NCBI GenBank assembly: GCA_035079385.1
Contig: JAVHKY010000003.1
Location: 18,015,001 to 18,079,000 of the forward strand
Reading direction: 5' to 3'
Source: Aspidiotus rigidus
Lineage: Eukaryota > Arthropoda > Insecta > Hemiptera > Diaspididae
Length of the DNA stretch: 64,000 bases
Shown here: piece by piece, positions 44,251 to 56,669 of the stretch
Layout of the letters: each line of letters starts with the position of its first letter
How positions within the stretch are numbered: the first letter of the stretch is position 1
The notes under the pieces: generated by a model
What the model saw: the letters and a program-made list of their open reading frames with translations, nothing else
Told to the model about the DNA's origin: nothing
Database searches by the model: none
Position numbers and translations under genes: made by a program

Positions 44251-45349
44251 GTGACGTCACAATTTAATGACTTATACATTTTTCAGATCCCACGTATGAA
44301 GTTCGGATTTTCTATCCACAAGTTGAGATTTTCTTCAAAAATAGCCAGACTTTAGCGGAAAATTGGCTACACACAGTGTTTTGTTCCACATACAGAGATA
44401 TTTTAATGTATAGAATTTGTTAAAAAAGGAAGGACGAAGGAAAAATAGAATAGGAAGTTTTACTATTCTGGGATATATTCCCAATATAGTGATAGCATAA
44501 TATAAAAAATCTCTTTATAATATCATCGACATGAGATCTCCGAAGACGTCATCAATATCATGGGCCGAATAAGGTCATCGCTATTCGAGTCAATACTCGT
44601 GAAATAAATTTCCTTTTTTCGTCGGTGAATATTGCCACAACACCTACGAGTACATGGAGAATCCAAAAATAGGGCTTCCTTATACACACTGGTCCATCTA
44701 AAGGTAGGTATTTAGAAATTACGTGCAAATCGATGGAACGCGCGTAAGACGCGTCGCTTCGTTGGAATTACGATGAACATTCTATCGTTTTGTGGCTTAC
44801 GAGGTATCGGTAACAAGGCTGGAATTACAATAAAATTATTTCTAACACAGGCTCAATTATCGACATCGGCGGTGAGCAGTAAGATCGATGCATTAAATGG
44901 AAAAATTAACTTTCGTGACTTGATTTCAACGCCCACGAAAATGATATTGCTAAACTTAGCACAACTCTTTGTAAACCATACAGTGAAACAATGGGCTTTA
45001 GCCTCGTAAAACGGTATAAAACGCTTTTTCAGAATGATTCGAATTACCCACAAAAATAATTTACACAACGTTAATGAGTTTATATACATATATTCCGGGC
45101 AATTTGATCCAACTTTTAGACACTCGTTGAATAAGTATTGTACAACTAAATAAGGTATTGAGGTGGGAAGCTGCTTGTGAGTTTGTTTTTGATGGTATGA
45201 CCCTTTCTATTCGCCAACACTATGTGTAAGTCCCTAAATTAGATCAAAGTCATTGATGATGTCATCAATGACGTGTCTTTGCAACTTGTGAAGTCACAAG
45301 AGCTTCACGGTTTTTCAAACGGGTTTTTCGTGATTATTATTATTACTAT
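44251..45349. other. no recognised gene
   Basis: AT-rich. A 78-codon frame (44773-45009) contains an acceptor-like TTTCTAACACAG at its centre and reads AQLSTSAVSSKIDALNGK after it; an exon is possible but unsupported. Confidence 0.3.
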
Positions 45350-45670
45350 TTATTAATTAATTAATTAATTTATTTATTTATTTATTCATTTATTTATTCA
45401 TTTATTTATTTAGTTTCTTTCAGTTCCTTATCATATATATCTCGGAGGTCAAAATTTTAATGGGGATTGTGTTCTATTGGGCTTTTTTTGAAAAATAAGC
45501 CGTCTGTCATCCTTCGAGGTACATAATAATTATATGACAGGAAGAACTTGAAACAATTTTGCTCTTCAAGTCGTGAATAATAAAGAAGGAACTTGAAAAA
45601 TTTTGAATTCTTGTCATAATATTATTTATTTATTTATTTTATTTATTTATTTATTCATCCACTTATTATT

Positions 45671-45701
<31 letters not shown>

Positions 45702-46007
45702 TTCATTTATTTATTTATTCATTTATTTATTTATTCATTTATTTATTTATTTATTTATTCATTTATTTATTTAGTTTCTTTCTTTCTTTTTTATATGATA
45801 GGTAGGTAAGCTCCTTATCATATATATCTTGGAGGTTAAAATTTTAATGGGGATCGTGTTCTATTGGGCTTTTTTTGGAAAATAAGCCGTCTGTCATCCT
45901 TCGAGGTACATAATAATTATATGACAGGAAGAACTTGAAACAATTTTGCTCTTCAAGTCGTGAATAATAAAGAAGGGACTTGAAAAATTTTGAATTCTTG
46001 TCATAAT

Positions 46008-46039
<32 letters not shown>

Positions 46040-46056
46040 TTCATCTATTTATTATT

Positions 46057-46143
<87 letters not shown>

Positions 46144-46425
46144 TTCATTCATTCATTTATTTAATCATTTATTTATTCATTTATTTAGTTTCTTTCTTTC
46201 TTTTTTATATGATAGGTAAGTTCCTTATCATATATATCTTGGAGGTTAAAATTTTAATGGGGATCGTGTTCTATTGGGCTTTTTTTGGAAAATAAGCCGT
46301 CTGTCATCCTTCGAGGTACATAATAATTATATGACAGGAAGAACTTGAAACAATTTTGTTCTTCAAGTCGTGAGTATTAAAGAAGGGACTTGAAAAATTT
46401 TGAATTCTTGTCATAATATAGTAAA
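45350..46425. repeat. three tandem ~400-bp units with (TTTA)n
   Basis: A block of about 190 bp (CTTATCATATATATCT.GGAGG.. TTTTGAATTCTTGTCATAATA) occurs at about 45428, 45809 and 46223. The first two copies are each followed by a long (TTTA)n tract with TTCA interruptions. The block contains the AACTTGAAAAATTTT and TATATAT.T words of the satellite elements. The frames encoding IYLFIYLF repeats are simply (TTTA)n. Confidence 0.9.
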
Positions 46426-46534
46426 AGGAGATTTTGGAAAATTGATGTTTTCTTAATTCAGTTCCACCCTACCCTAGAGATCAAATTGATAGAGCGTTTT
46501 TTTAATAGTGGTTAAACCTCCTTACTCAAACAAA

Positions 46535-46590
46535 ATCGACCCATAGAACACGTTCCCTGCGTTCCTCGTTTAACATTGTTAAGGAAGCCC
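46535..46590 (-). repeat. terminal cassette of the satellite-element family
   Basis: CATAGAACACGTTCCCTGCG.., TCCTCGTTTAAC.TTGTTAAGGAAGCC. It is a slightly diverged copy of the end of elements A and B, closing the triplicated region at 45.35-46.4 kb on its right. Confidence 0.75.
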
Positions 46591-48496
46591 CAATTTTTTT
46601 CAATTTTTCAGTTTAATTTTATTCTTGTTTTAGTACTATCAATTAAGCCTACACTAGAGTGCGCTACTGAAAGGGTAAATCAGAGAATTTATGTACATTC
46701 ATACACTGATTTCACTCCAAAAAAAAAAAAAAAAATTTGCATCAGTAACATGGTAAAGTCGAGTTGATCCTTAAAGTATTTTCAACGCTGAACACGATGC
46801 CGTGAGTCGTTTTTCTCCAGCACGTCTAGTTTTTCTGTAATACCTGTTGAAGTGTTCAAAAATGTTGTGAAATTGACAATTTCAATCAATCATTTTGCTG
46901 CGTTCTAAAGAAAAATTTTTGAAGTAATATACACTAATGAAAAATTTGAACCTTCTTCAATGAAAATAAAATCTCAATTTAATTGGATGAGTACTTACAG
47001 AGAAACAATAATTTTTTGAAAAGATGTTCTGCAAGAAAACCAGCTAACATATTCATCATAAATCAGTGTGGCAATAAAGCGAGCGAGAAACAATGATATC
47101 ATTGTTTTCTTGGAACATCATAACTAAAAGGTGGAATAAATCTTCATTTTTTATTTTTATTCTAATCATTTTTCCATCTTATAGACGTGTGTTGGTACTC
47201 AAATAGCAGAAATAATGAACTTTGAATGTTAGGGGAATTATTGGAAACGAGAATTGAAAATTTGAATGATTGATTTTCAAAAACTTGAATAAAACCCTCC
47301 CTACTGTTTGGATTGACTCAATTTTTTTCTGATACAATCTCCTAGGTATGGAGCGCGTCACTACGTTGAAAGGAGGTTCTAATTTTGAATCGGAGCTTTT
47401 ATTTTCCCCATTGAAGTTGGTCAATTTGGGCATTTTTCACAACTTTAACTCAGAATTGAGGACAACTGAGACGTGCTAGCAAAAAATGGGCAACGGAATC
47501 GTTTTCAGCGCGAAAATCTACTTCAGAATCAACTTTTGTTTTCAATGTTCCCAAAACACTGTTGGACAGTGTTTTCAATCAACTGATATTTTTTCAATAT
47601 ATCATTTATTGCTACAATTTTTTTTGTATTTAATGTTGATAATACAGACTACAGAATTTATGCTTGTATTTGCTTCAAGAAACGATATCCTATTAATTAT
47701 CGTGTGTGAAATTTCTTCATTTAAAAAGCATTGAACGAAAGGGTGAATATCGTCAGTGCTACCAACTCCCCAACTCTTAAGTTTAAATCCCAATGCCAGT
47801 ATTTCTTGGCCTAGCATAAACCTAGTATGCTGTACGTTAGGCTACGTCTCTGGCCTAGTTTGGGATTCAGTATTTGTATACTGCAGCTATGTATCATGTT
47901 GGGGCAGTGGTTTTCAACCTTTTTGAGGTGGGGACAAAAATTTTCCGCGGCACACCAATTAAAAATATATACCTATTTAAAAATTTTTTAAATTTATATC
48001 GAGGCGATATGAGACTATAATTAGCCTAAGAAAATTCCGTTACTCCATAGTAGTATACAGTATTATTATATGTACTAAGCTTGTAATCTCAAGCCTGATT
48101 TTTTTGACATTTTAATCAGGTGCGGATCCACCTTCGAGGAATTGGGGAAATGCCCACCCCCCTCAAAAGAAAGGGGAAAATCTCTAATATAAAAAAAATT
48201 AAATTTCATACAAGGAAACTAATTCTCGATCGGCGGGAAAGAAGATTGTACGCCAATCGAAAGCGTGGCCCTGGTTGTAGTGGTTTACAGTTTACTAGAA
48301 TAAAATTATTACATTGATTATTTTCATAGTGCATATTGCCACCGGTCCTCCTTAGTGGAGTGGCTGTGGGTTCTGTACGTTTAATTTTGTTCCGATTGGG
48401 GTATAACTTCAGTGTTAGAAAAATATCCTCGGCGAAGCTACCCTTCTTGGCAACTGCCAAGCTGCATTGCTCCGAGGAATGCAAACTTTTGCATAC
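46591..48496. other. no recognised gene; possible hAT-like end
   Basis: AT-rich. At 47914-47965 CAGTGGTTTTCAACCTTTTTG resembles one end of hAT MITEs seen in many animals, but no partner end was found. Confidence 0.35.
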
Positions 48497-48592
48497 CAGG
48501 AAACAGGAGTGTACATAGACAATTTATAGACAACAATCAAGTGATAACAAGCCGAAGAATTTTATGTCTATAATGTACACTCCTGTTTCCTG
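48497..48592. repeat. 96-bp hairpin element
   Basis: CAGGAAACAGGAGTGTACA..TAGACA is mirrored by TGTCTATAATGTACACTCCTGTTTCCTG, with about 45 bp between the arms and one 2-base gap in pairing. Small foldback MITE. Confidence 0.85.
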
Positions 48593-51340
48593 ATTCTATG
48601 GCTCATACTTTTGAGGATAATATCGAACATAACTTTTGCACACACCAGACAACTTCACACTAAACCGTTGTTGAAGTTTCTTTTTTTTCATTCTTCATAT
48701 CCCTATATATAAATCATTCTCTTCCCGCAGAGTGTCGTCTGCGTGTAAATGGTACACAAGTGTTGGTAGGCCACGGCGCGGCGTGGCTCTGTATTTGCCT
48801 ATTCTATTCCATGCCCATGTTCTTCTTCTGGTTTGCGGCTGCGAATGCAAACACCGGGTTCCACGCTTCTTCGGAATTGAGCATGGTGGACACCAGGATA
48901 CTCGCGAAGAAGCGTTTCATCGACCCCAAACTCTTGGAATAAGCGATTAAGCTTGCCTCGCTCATGCCTGCATGCCTCACACTGAAATAAGATGCTCAAC
49001 TTTCCTCAAATTCTCAAATCAAGGAGGCACTCGTGAAAGCAGTCGTGGCCGCTTAACACCTGCGTCGAAAGAAATTTCAGCTAACCATGGTCTCGGTTCA
49101 TCCTCTCATCAAGGTTGTTTTCTAGTGCACAGGTCGTCCACTTTACTCTATGCAATTCTTGCTTTTCATTTTTCAAGCAAGGAGCGCTTGACCTTCTGCT
49201 TAATAGGTAAAGCCTCTTGATCAGTCGTTGTCCTTTTCCTTGCTTTTAACACCGTCGTTTTCTTCTCAGAAAGGAGCTCAGTTGGTGGTGACAATGCTAA
49301 TACGCAAAGAGCCTCCGTCAAGACAATTCAGCACAGCTCTCCGTTGGATCTTTATCATCTCTCTCCTTCTTTGTGGTATCTTCATTGAGTTGGCCCATAT
49401 TGTGACACCATGTAGGAGATCGACAACGCGGTGCTCTATCATGATCCTCCTCCTTGTTTCTCCATTTATATATTTTATGCAAACTTGCAAATTTTTCCTA
49501 TGACTTCGTCATTACTATATTAAATTTACAGAAGGGAGGGGCGTTTACCATAAATTCTAATCGAGGGGGAGAAGAGTTATGAAACGTCGATGAAAAACGT
49601 GTCAATGGTTTCAGTTCAAAACGATTTGAATTCTTATCATTGAATTACGTATACAATAGAAGAAATGTATTTAAAAAGAAAGAATGGTGCTCTTTGTACA
49701 TGCACTTTGCGCCTCCGCTATCATTATTACCTTGTGTGTCAAATACGAGTACACTTAGCTCGAAATTCATGATTTTCACGAAAACGTACATATGAACTCC
49801 CTAGGAAAAAAATTTAATTTTATCAAGATGATTCGATAGTCAAGCTTTTCAAAGACCCGTTTACGCTCTTATTTTATTTCGATAAAAATACCATTTAATG
49901 AACGTCTATTTCGCACAAAACCATTAAATATTTATTGCTACTATTTTCGTATTTATATATTTACTAGAGAGCTTTTTGAGTACCTAGTCCGCACAATTTG
50001 AAAATGTTGTTATCGAATATTCGCTAGAATTATTTTGTACTCTTGACTCCATTGATGCGAATTTAAATAACGCTATTGCGGTGTTTCACCCTCTTGAGAT
50101 TTCTCCAGCTTTTGGTAACTAATCGTCAATTATCATATTTTCCTTTGTTATAAAATGTCAAACGAGATTTATATTTTGTTTTGTGAAAATATTCACTTGA
50201 CTATGGAGGAACAGAATAGAGAACGAGTATCTTTTGCGGCAACTACACGAAGAAAGAAAGGAAGAAAAAAAAAATACGAGACTATACCTAATGAAGATAA
50301 ACTAATCGTTTTCGTTTGATTTACTCTTTAAGAGGAAGAAAAAATTTTCAAACTTCAAGATAGTGAAAATAAAATGGAAAGAAAACTAAAAGGGAATTTT
50401 TGAAAATCTTTTTGCTCTTACAAAATTTACACTTTAAAATTTATTCTGAACGAGCCTGAATGATATAATTCTCATAAATATTGAGTTACAATACCGTTTC
50501 AGGTTATAGGCGGAGAGAACAAACGCTGTGAAATTCGGATTTACCTATACGTAAAGCCACTAACGCCTGTATCGATTAATTTTTTAATTGCTACGAGGCG
50601 TCAACGAAATTATACAGTATGCGAAGAAGAACAAACAACTTTTCGAGATAGGTTATTTCATTATTTTTTCTAATGCGCGAAGGATCGAATTATCCTTCTT
50701 TTGAGGGAGATTGATAAATGAAATTAGAAGTTTCCAGCCGATTTCTCGTTAAAATCCTTAGCAATAAAGTTGTAAAGTGTAGCTTTTCAAGATAAGTAGA
50801 TTAGTTGGTATCGAACGAAAAACCTAGACGAGAACAAGTTTAATATTTGTTCAGATGCTTCTTTCTATAGTAATTACTTTGGGTTTCCCAAAAAGGTTCT
50901 GAGACATTGATCGAAAAACCTAATTTTTTTCCTCTTCATCTTTCTCTTTTTTTTCGGGCTACAAGCCTACGAATAACACGATGAATTTTGCATGCCTAAT
51001 TTAGTCTTAGCGGTTGGTAAATGACATGCCGAAGTTCGAACGCACTTCATTATCAGGTTATAGTGCGGTTTTAACTTTACGGCAACAAAGAAAACCAATA
51101 TCGAGAATTAGTCTTTTACATCTGAGACGTGAATATTAAAACAGGAAACGTTTCACGTCTGATACAAGAAGATGACCAGTAAGGTATGTTGAGGTAGAAT
51201 AGGTAACTCGGTTTTCACATCGAACGTGGGACGACGATGAATTAAAAAAAAAAGAATTAATTCCTAAAAAATAATATAAGACACTCAAAAAATCGAACGA
51301 TGAAACTGAAAAAAATTTGTTTGCCCTCTCCCGCCCTCCC
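48593..51340. other. no firmly recognised gene
   Basis: The stretch 48740-49500 is richer in G and C than its surroundings. On the plus strand it holds a frame 48760-48942 with a hydrophobic N-terminal run and a conserved-looking end (VDTRILAKKRFIDPKLLE). It could be a coding exon, but the start, splice sites and family are not evident. The rest is AT-rich without genes. Confidence 0.35.
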
Positions 51341-52080
51341 CCTTCCCTTTGACAGGTTGAAATTTCTTCAAGATCCCCTCCTAATGTAGCTCGATGGTCG
51401 AAACTTTTTTAAGTCCTTGAAGTAGCTTATAGCACTGGTGGACATGCTGCTTTTGAGATTAGGCTACTCTTGGAAAATTATCCCGAAATTTGTCCCATCA
51501 CTTTGGGAGGGGAAAAGGTCTGAAGGACTTTTGACATGTTCATGTCTTTTCTCTACCCCTACCCTAATCTCAAGATGTGCGTCCGAGCATCCGGGCGCAT
51601 TGCGACTTGGGAGTTTTTCAACGTCGAACCTCAGCCCTACCCCTGATTCCGGAATTTACGTCCGGGCGTCTGGGCATCTGTACAGTATACTGGACTTGAA
51701 CTAAGCCTGGCCTTTCCTTGTATTTTACTAGTGTTATACTAGTATATAACATTTATATGTCTTCTACATATAGTATAGCCTTAGGAGCCCGTATCAATTC
51801 ATACTATCTCTATTATACGACTACTAGGCCCCTTTATAACCTCTATGCAGTAATATATTACCTCTCTTCTCCCCCCTATTCGGTCCCCCAAAAGCTAATA
51901 TCTTAATATATACTACAAGCAGAAATTCCCGTTCTTGCGGACGGAACACTTATACGTTCCTGACAGAAGCCTGTCATTTCTTAAAGTTCGACGATCCCTC
52001 TTCACCTGTCCAACTACTCATTCTGAACTGTTACCCTATCTATTCTCTGATCCCTGCCCCTCCTTGAGAGGCCCTCTCCA
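51341..52080. repeat. diverged satellite-family sequence
   Basis: Degenerate monomers near 51355-51420 (GAAATTTCTTCAAGATCCCCTCCTAATGTAGCTCGATGG), then a segment related to 340-560 (TTTTGACATGTT.ATGTCTTTT), then TATACTAGTATATA-type filler. Confidence 0.5.
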
Positions 52081-52084
52081 TCTT

Positions 52085-52737
52085 TTAACAGGGAACCTGT
52101 TTTATGGGGGGCTATTTGAGAAATCTGGCGTCCGCCGTGCGCCGTCCGCCGTCCGCCGTGCGCCGTCCAGCGAAAAACTTAGAAAAATTTCGACCCTCGA
52201 GCCATATATGATAGGAGAGGGACTTAGAAAAATTTCGACTCTCGAGCTATATATGACAGAAGGGGGACTTAGAAAAATTTCGACTCTCGAGCTATAGATG
52301 ATAGAAGGGGGACTTAGAAAAATTTCGACTCGAGCCATATATGGTAGGAGGGGGACTTGGAAAAATTTCGACCCTCGAGCCATATATGATAGGAGAGGAA
52401 CTTAGAAAAATTTCGACTCTCGAGCTATATATGATAGAAGGGGGACTTAGAAAAATTTCGACTCTCGAGCTATATATGACAGAAGGGGGACTTGGAAAAA
52501 TTTCGACTCTCGAGCCATGATAGGAGAGGGACTTAGAAAAATTTCGTCTCTCGAGCGAGAAAAATTTAGATTCTCAAACTATATTATGATAGGCTTATAG
52601 TAGGTCTAGGCCTTCTTTATACTATCTTTATCTAGGTCTAGGCTTCCTTGAATTTTCAATACCAAATCCCATTCGACTCATAAAACAGGTTCCCTGCGTT
52701 CCTCGTTTAACTTCGTTAAGGAAGCCGTCGTTTTTTT
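52085..52737. mobile_element. satellite-carrying element C
   Basis: Begins TTAACAGGGAACCTGTTTTA with the CCCCCC/GGGGGG block and the GC-rich CGTCCGCCGTGCGCCGTCC segment. It continues with about eight inverted 45-bp monomers (52180-52550) and the CTATTATGATAGGCTTATAG filler. It ends with the terminal cassette (AACAGGTTCCCTGCGTTCC..TTAACTTCGTTAAGGAAGCCG). This is the right half of the family architecture seen in element A, in the same order as 16045-16424. Confidence 0.7.
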
Positions 52738-53078
52738 AACAGGGAACCTGTTTTATCGGGGGGTAAACTGAAGGAAAATGACGGGCGCCGTCCGGCAAGA
52801 AAAAGGGACTTAGAAAAATTTTGATGAAGTGATAGGAGGGGGACTTATCCTCTCTGCTTCATGCAGTATATTATACTAGGTTTATACTACGTATTATACT
52901 AGGCGTATACTAGGTCCAAGCCTCCTTTATACTAGGTCTAGGCATCCTTCATACCATAAGCTTACAAGATCTTTATCAATAGCTTATACTAGCAGTTTGT
53001 CCTAGCTCTGTACTAGGTCTTAGGCTTCCTTTATACTATAGGTCTAGGAGGTCTGTATTAGTGGTTTTACTAGCTCTG

Positions 53079-53190
53079 TGACGTCATCAGATAGTGATGG
53101 CACGATGATCGTGACGTCACAGATCTCCATCGTGACGTCACCAGATCGTAACGTCATTAGATCGTGTGACGTCATCAGATTATGACGTCA
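53079..53190. promoter_or_regulatory. cluster of six CRE-like sites (TGACGTCA)
   Basis: TGACGTCA at 53079, 53112, 53133, 53167 and 53183, and TAACGTCA at 53149, mostly followed by TCAGAT or CCAGAT. TGACGTCA is the palindromic binding site of CREB/ATF-type bZIP factors. The regular spacing of 16-34 bp suggests a short tandem repeat. No gene is recognised beside it, so any regulatory role is unproven. Confidence 0.6.
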
Positions 53191-53199
53191 TCAGATCTC

Positions 53200-53540
53200 C
53201 GAACTGATAACAGGATAGGCCTACCGGGGGTACCACACAGGCTGTAAAAATAAATAGCAGGAAACCTGTTTCATGGGGGCAAGCTGTAACATTTAGTAAA
53301 TTATAATTGGAGAATTTTAAGCTATAAAAGGGGGAATTTTAAAAATTTTGTATATCAAGCTACAATATTATGATGGGAAAAGCACGTTCAAAATATATAT
53401 GATAGAAGGGAGACATGTAATGACCTTCAAGCGATTGATAGTGGGGGGGGGGGGGGTACTTGAAAGATGTCAGGTTTAAAGCTATTTAAGATGGGATAGG
53501 TATACGTAAGAAAATTTCAAAGTAATAGGAGGTTGGAAAA
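53200..53540. repeat. diverged satellite-element module
   Basis: AGGAAACCTGTTTCATGGGGGC, then AAGCTATAAAAGGGGGAATTTT, a G-run (53444-53456) and similar words. It follows the order of the element modules but is too diverged to delimit. Confidence 0.45.
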
Positions 53541-53541
53541 T

Positions 53542-53660
53542 GTGACCCCGTCTACAGAAACCCACCTTAGCGTTGAATATCGATCAGGAGAAAAGGATAA
53601 AGATTCCTTTTCTCCTGATCTTAACTGAACACTAAGGCGGGTTTCTGTAGACGATGTCAC
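53542..53660. repeat. 119-bp hairpin element
   Basis: Outer arms CGTCTACAGAAACCCACCTT and AAGGCGGGTTTCTGTAGACG; inner arms GATCAGGAGAAAAGGA and TCCTTTTCTCCTGATC around AAAGAT-like centre. The pairing extends to GTGAC/GTCAC at the outer edges. Small foldback MITE. Confidence 0.85.
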
Positions 53661-53924
53661 AAATAAATATTCAACATCTTTGTTCCTGATTGGCTACTTA
53701 CCTGTTACCTAATGTCAAGGTCACTCATCTATACACATTATGCATAAATAGGGTACTTTTTCATAATATAGAAATTTTGAAGTGGATTAGGCCTACAGGG
53801 GAAACCACTAAAAAAAAAACGGGCCTAGAACTTGAACTAATGAGAAGAGATCTCAAGGTGGTGAGGAACAAAGTTCACTACTTGAGACGACAAAAAGCAA
53901 AAAATGACACTCACAGGATTACTC

Positions 53925-53982
53925 CCATAAAACAGGTTCCCTGTTTGCCTCAATTAACAGAGTTAATGAAGGCAATTCCGAG
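53925..53982. repeat. diverged terminal cassette
   Basis: CATAAAACAGGTTCCCTGTTTGCC, then TCAATTAACAGAGTTAATGAAGGC. It has the same layout as the ends of elements A, B and C, with the inner palindrome TTAAC-AGA-GTTAA instead of TTAAC-GAA-GTTAA. Confidence 0.6.
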
Positions 53983-54208
53983 CAGCTAACTGTGTGGGCT
54001 GCGAGTTTTTAATATTTTCTTTCATCCTCAATGCTTATCCGGAATGTTCTCTGATTGATACCAAACCCTGAGAAATTTTATCAATTCGCTGGATCTATAA
54101 AAATCAAACATTTCCACACCTGCACACATTTACTCTCACCTGACTTGTGACCCTTTTGTCTGCAATGTAATACAGAACTATATTTATCAACCAATTGTTA
54201 AGTGTGAA

Positions 54209-54290
54209 CTCATTGTCCTATTATTGGCTTCCCGCTGTTAAACGGCACTTCAAGTCTTTAAATAAATAAATAAATTAATTAATTAATTAA
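54209..54290 (+). repeat. non-LTR retrotransposon 3' terminus, second copy
   Basis: TTGTCCTATTATTGGCTTCC, CGCTGTTAAACGGCACTTCA and an AAATAAATAAAT/TTAATTAATT tail. Matches 37427-37495. Confidence 0.75.
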
Positions 54291-54534
54291 ATAATTAATT
54301 AATAATCGTCAACACCCGACTTATCCCTGTGACACCCCATTCACCAAAAAAGAGATAATCTACAGAAGGTCACATCCCGTTACTGATCATATTCCCACCT
54401 GATATTAGGCAGTAACCACCCACTTAACACTTTCTTACCCATCCGACTGTCTTCTCTTCGATCCACTATCCAGTATGCTAGGCAAAAACTCTACAAAATC
54501 ATCTGTTCTTCTTTCATTATAAACCATGCTACTC

Positions 54535-56620
54535 TTTTCTGTTTGTCAATGTATTCCCTTTTGAAGTATCTAGCCCTACTCTCGGAATCTTTGTTGAAGC
54601 TGGTCCCCCCCCACCCCTCAATGCCGCTTCCCAACTCTCACTGCCAATCTTCTTGTATCCGCAGTTTAATTCACTCACCTTCCAATCTATGCTCCCGCAC
54701 TCTGCCGACATAATTCTCTCATCTTGAACCTGAATTATTCAATCACCTCAAGTTGAACCATCTACTCCCTACCAACCATCCATTTCTCCATACCTAAACT
54801 TTCCCGTAAATATCTGGCTCGATCTAGCTGATCATCTCCAAACTCACTACACTATATACCGACAACTCATTAGAAACATTATCCCTAAACCAATTTTCCG
54901 ACGCATCAGCCCTACTTTACCAACGGATCTAAATTTGGACCCAAAACAGGGTACGCGTACTCGATCCAAGGAGTCATAATTAGTCGTTGATTGAAAAATT
55001 CTGCCTTCATTTTCACTACCAAACAAAACGCCATATACTCGAGTCTTTATCTCCATTTTCTCACCCCAGCTCAAATATCCATTGTTAACTGACTCTTTTT
55101 CATCTCTTCTGGTTATACAGGACTCTTGGACTCTTATACAACTAATTCCCCAAATACTTACTCGCATTCATTTACTCCTGCAATCACCATTATCAATTTC
55201 TACATCTGTATCCTTCCTGTGGATTTCGAGTCACGTCAACTTCCCGGAACATGACGCCATTGTTTTTGCGACCAAAGTTAACAATAAACCTACAACTCTT
55301 CTCTGTCAGTCAATGTATTCGCTTCTGAAGTGAATCAAGCCCTAATTAACAACGATCTAGCCCAACTCTTAGCCTCTGCGTTGAAGCTAGTAACTCCTCC
55401 TCCCCTCAAATGCCGCTTCCGAACTCTCATTGTCAATTTTCTTGTATCCACAGCTCAATTCACTCAGCTTCCATTATATGCATCCGCACTCTGCCGACAT
55501 GATTCTCTTATTCTTTTTCTTAAGACTGAATTATTCAATCACCTCACCCCCTATCATATCATCCACTTCTCTGTAGGTAAACCCTCTCCCAAGTATCCGA
55601 CTCGGTCGAAACTATATACCGACAACTCATTTGGAACATTATCTCAGAACCAATTTTTTCCGAACCACCAAACTTTTTTAAATCTGGACCTAAATTGGGA
55701 TACGCGTACTCGATCCAAGGAGTCAAAATCAGTCGTTCATTGAAAAATTTTGTCTCCATTTCCTCCAAACTAAACTCCATACACCCTTGTCTTCCTCATC
55801 TCCATCTCTCCTCATCCCAGCTCAAATTTCTAGTGTTAACTAACTCACTTTCATTTTTCCGGGATATACAGGTCTCTTATTCAACTAATTCCCTAAATCA
55901 GCGCTTTCATTTACTCCTGCAATCACCATCATCCACTTCTACATCTGTCTCTTTCATGTGGATTCCGGGAAACTATTCAAACACCTCAAATTGAACCATC
56001 TACCCCCTGCATATCATCCACTTCTCCATAGTTAACCCCTTTCCCAGATATCCAAATCGATCTAGCTGATAATCTCTGAACTAACAACACTATAATACAC
56101 CAACAACTTATTAGGAACATTATCTCTATAAAAAAATTAATTTTGATGAAATTTTCCTTGCACGAAAAAATTGTTTTTGGATTTTAATTATCTCTATACC
56201 AATTTTACAACCCACCAGCCCCACTGTACCAAACGGATCTTATATCTGGATCCAAAATAGAATACATAAACTCGATCCAAGGAGTCATAATCAGTCGTTG
56301 ATTGAAAAATTCTGCCTCCATTTTCATTATACCAAACAAAACTCTATAGTATACAGATCTCCATCTCCTCACCCCCTGCTGAAATTTCTACTGCTAACTG
56401 ACTCACTTACATCTCTCCTGGCTATATTGAACTCACGTTCAACTAATTCTCAAATCATTCCATTCATTTATTCCTGCAATAACTATCACTCACTTCTATA
56501 TCTGTCTCCTGGAGTTCCGGGACACATCAACGTCTTGAAATATGACGCAATTGTTTTCGCAAAAATTCCTTTCTATCCAAAAAATTTCTGTCCCTGTACT
56601 TACCGCTGCTACTGACCTTA
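54535..56620 (+). pseudogene. three tandem decayed RNase H segments of a non-LTR element
   Basis: Some non-LTR retrotransposons end in an RNase H domain. Its pattern is seen three times: starts YTDNS (54853, 55613) or a decayed equivalent (56091), then GYAYSIQGVKISRSLKN-like text. LLTDS.SSLL (about 55085 and 56390) and SFLWI.SHVNFPEHDA (about 55220; related at 56505) follow. Upstream DNA of about 300 bp (GTCAATGTATTC.CTT.TGAAGT.., TGCCGCTTCC.AACTCTCA) is repeated with them, so the unit is roughly 750 bp. Each copy has frameshifts, stops and differing deletions; the catalytic Glu of the domain is not visible in copy 2. Non-functional. Confidence 0.7.
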
Positions 56621-56669
56621 GAAACTATTACCGATCCCTGATATTTGACTCCCGCCATGACTTTTGTAA

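Noticed and set aside
45603..46295. Hydrophobic open frames of IYLF repeats resembling membrane proteins
   Set aside because: They are (TTTA)n tracts translated; no codon bias or start context.
47914..47965. hAT-like terminal sequence CAGTGGTTTTCAACC
   Set aside because: Only one end found; no inverted partner or 8-bp duplication within reach.
48799..48999. Minus-strand frame with CxxC and an apparent zinc-finger look
   Set aside because: Only one Cys pair, no second ligand set, and it overlaps a plus-strand frame of similar quality.
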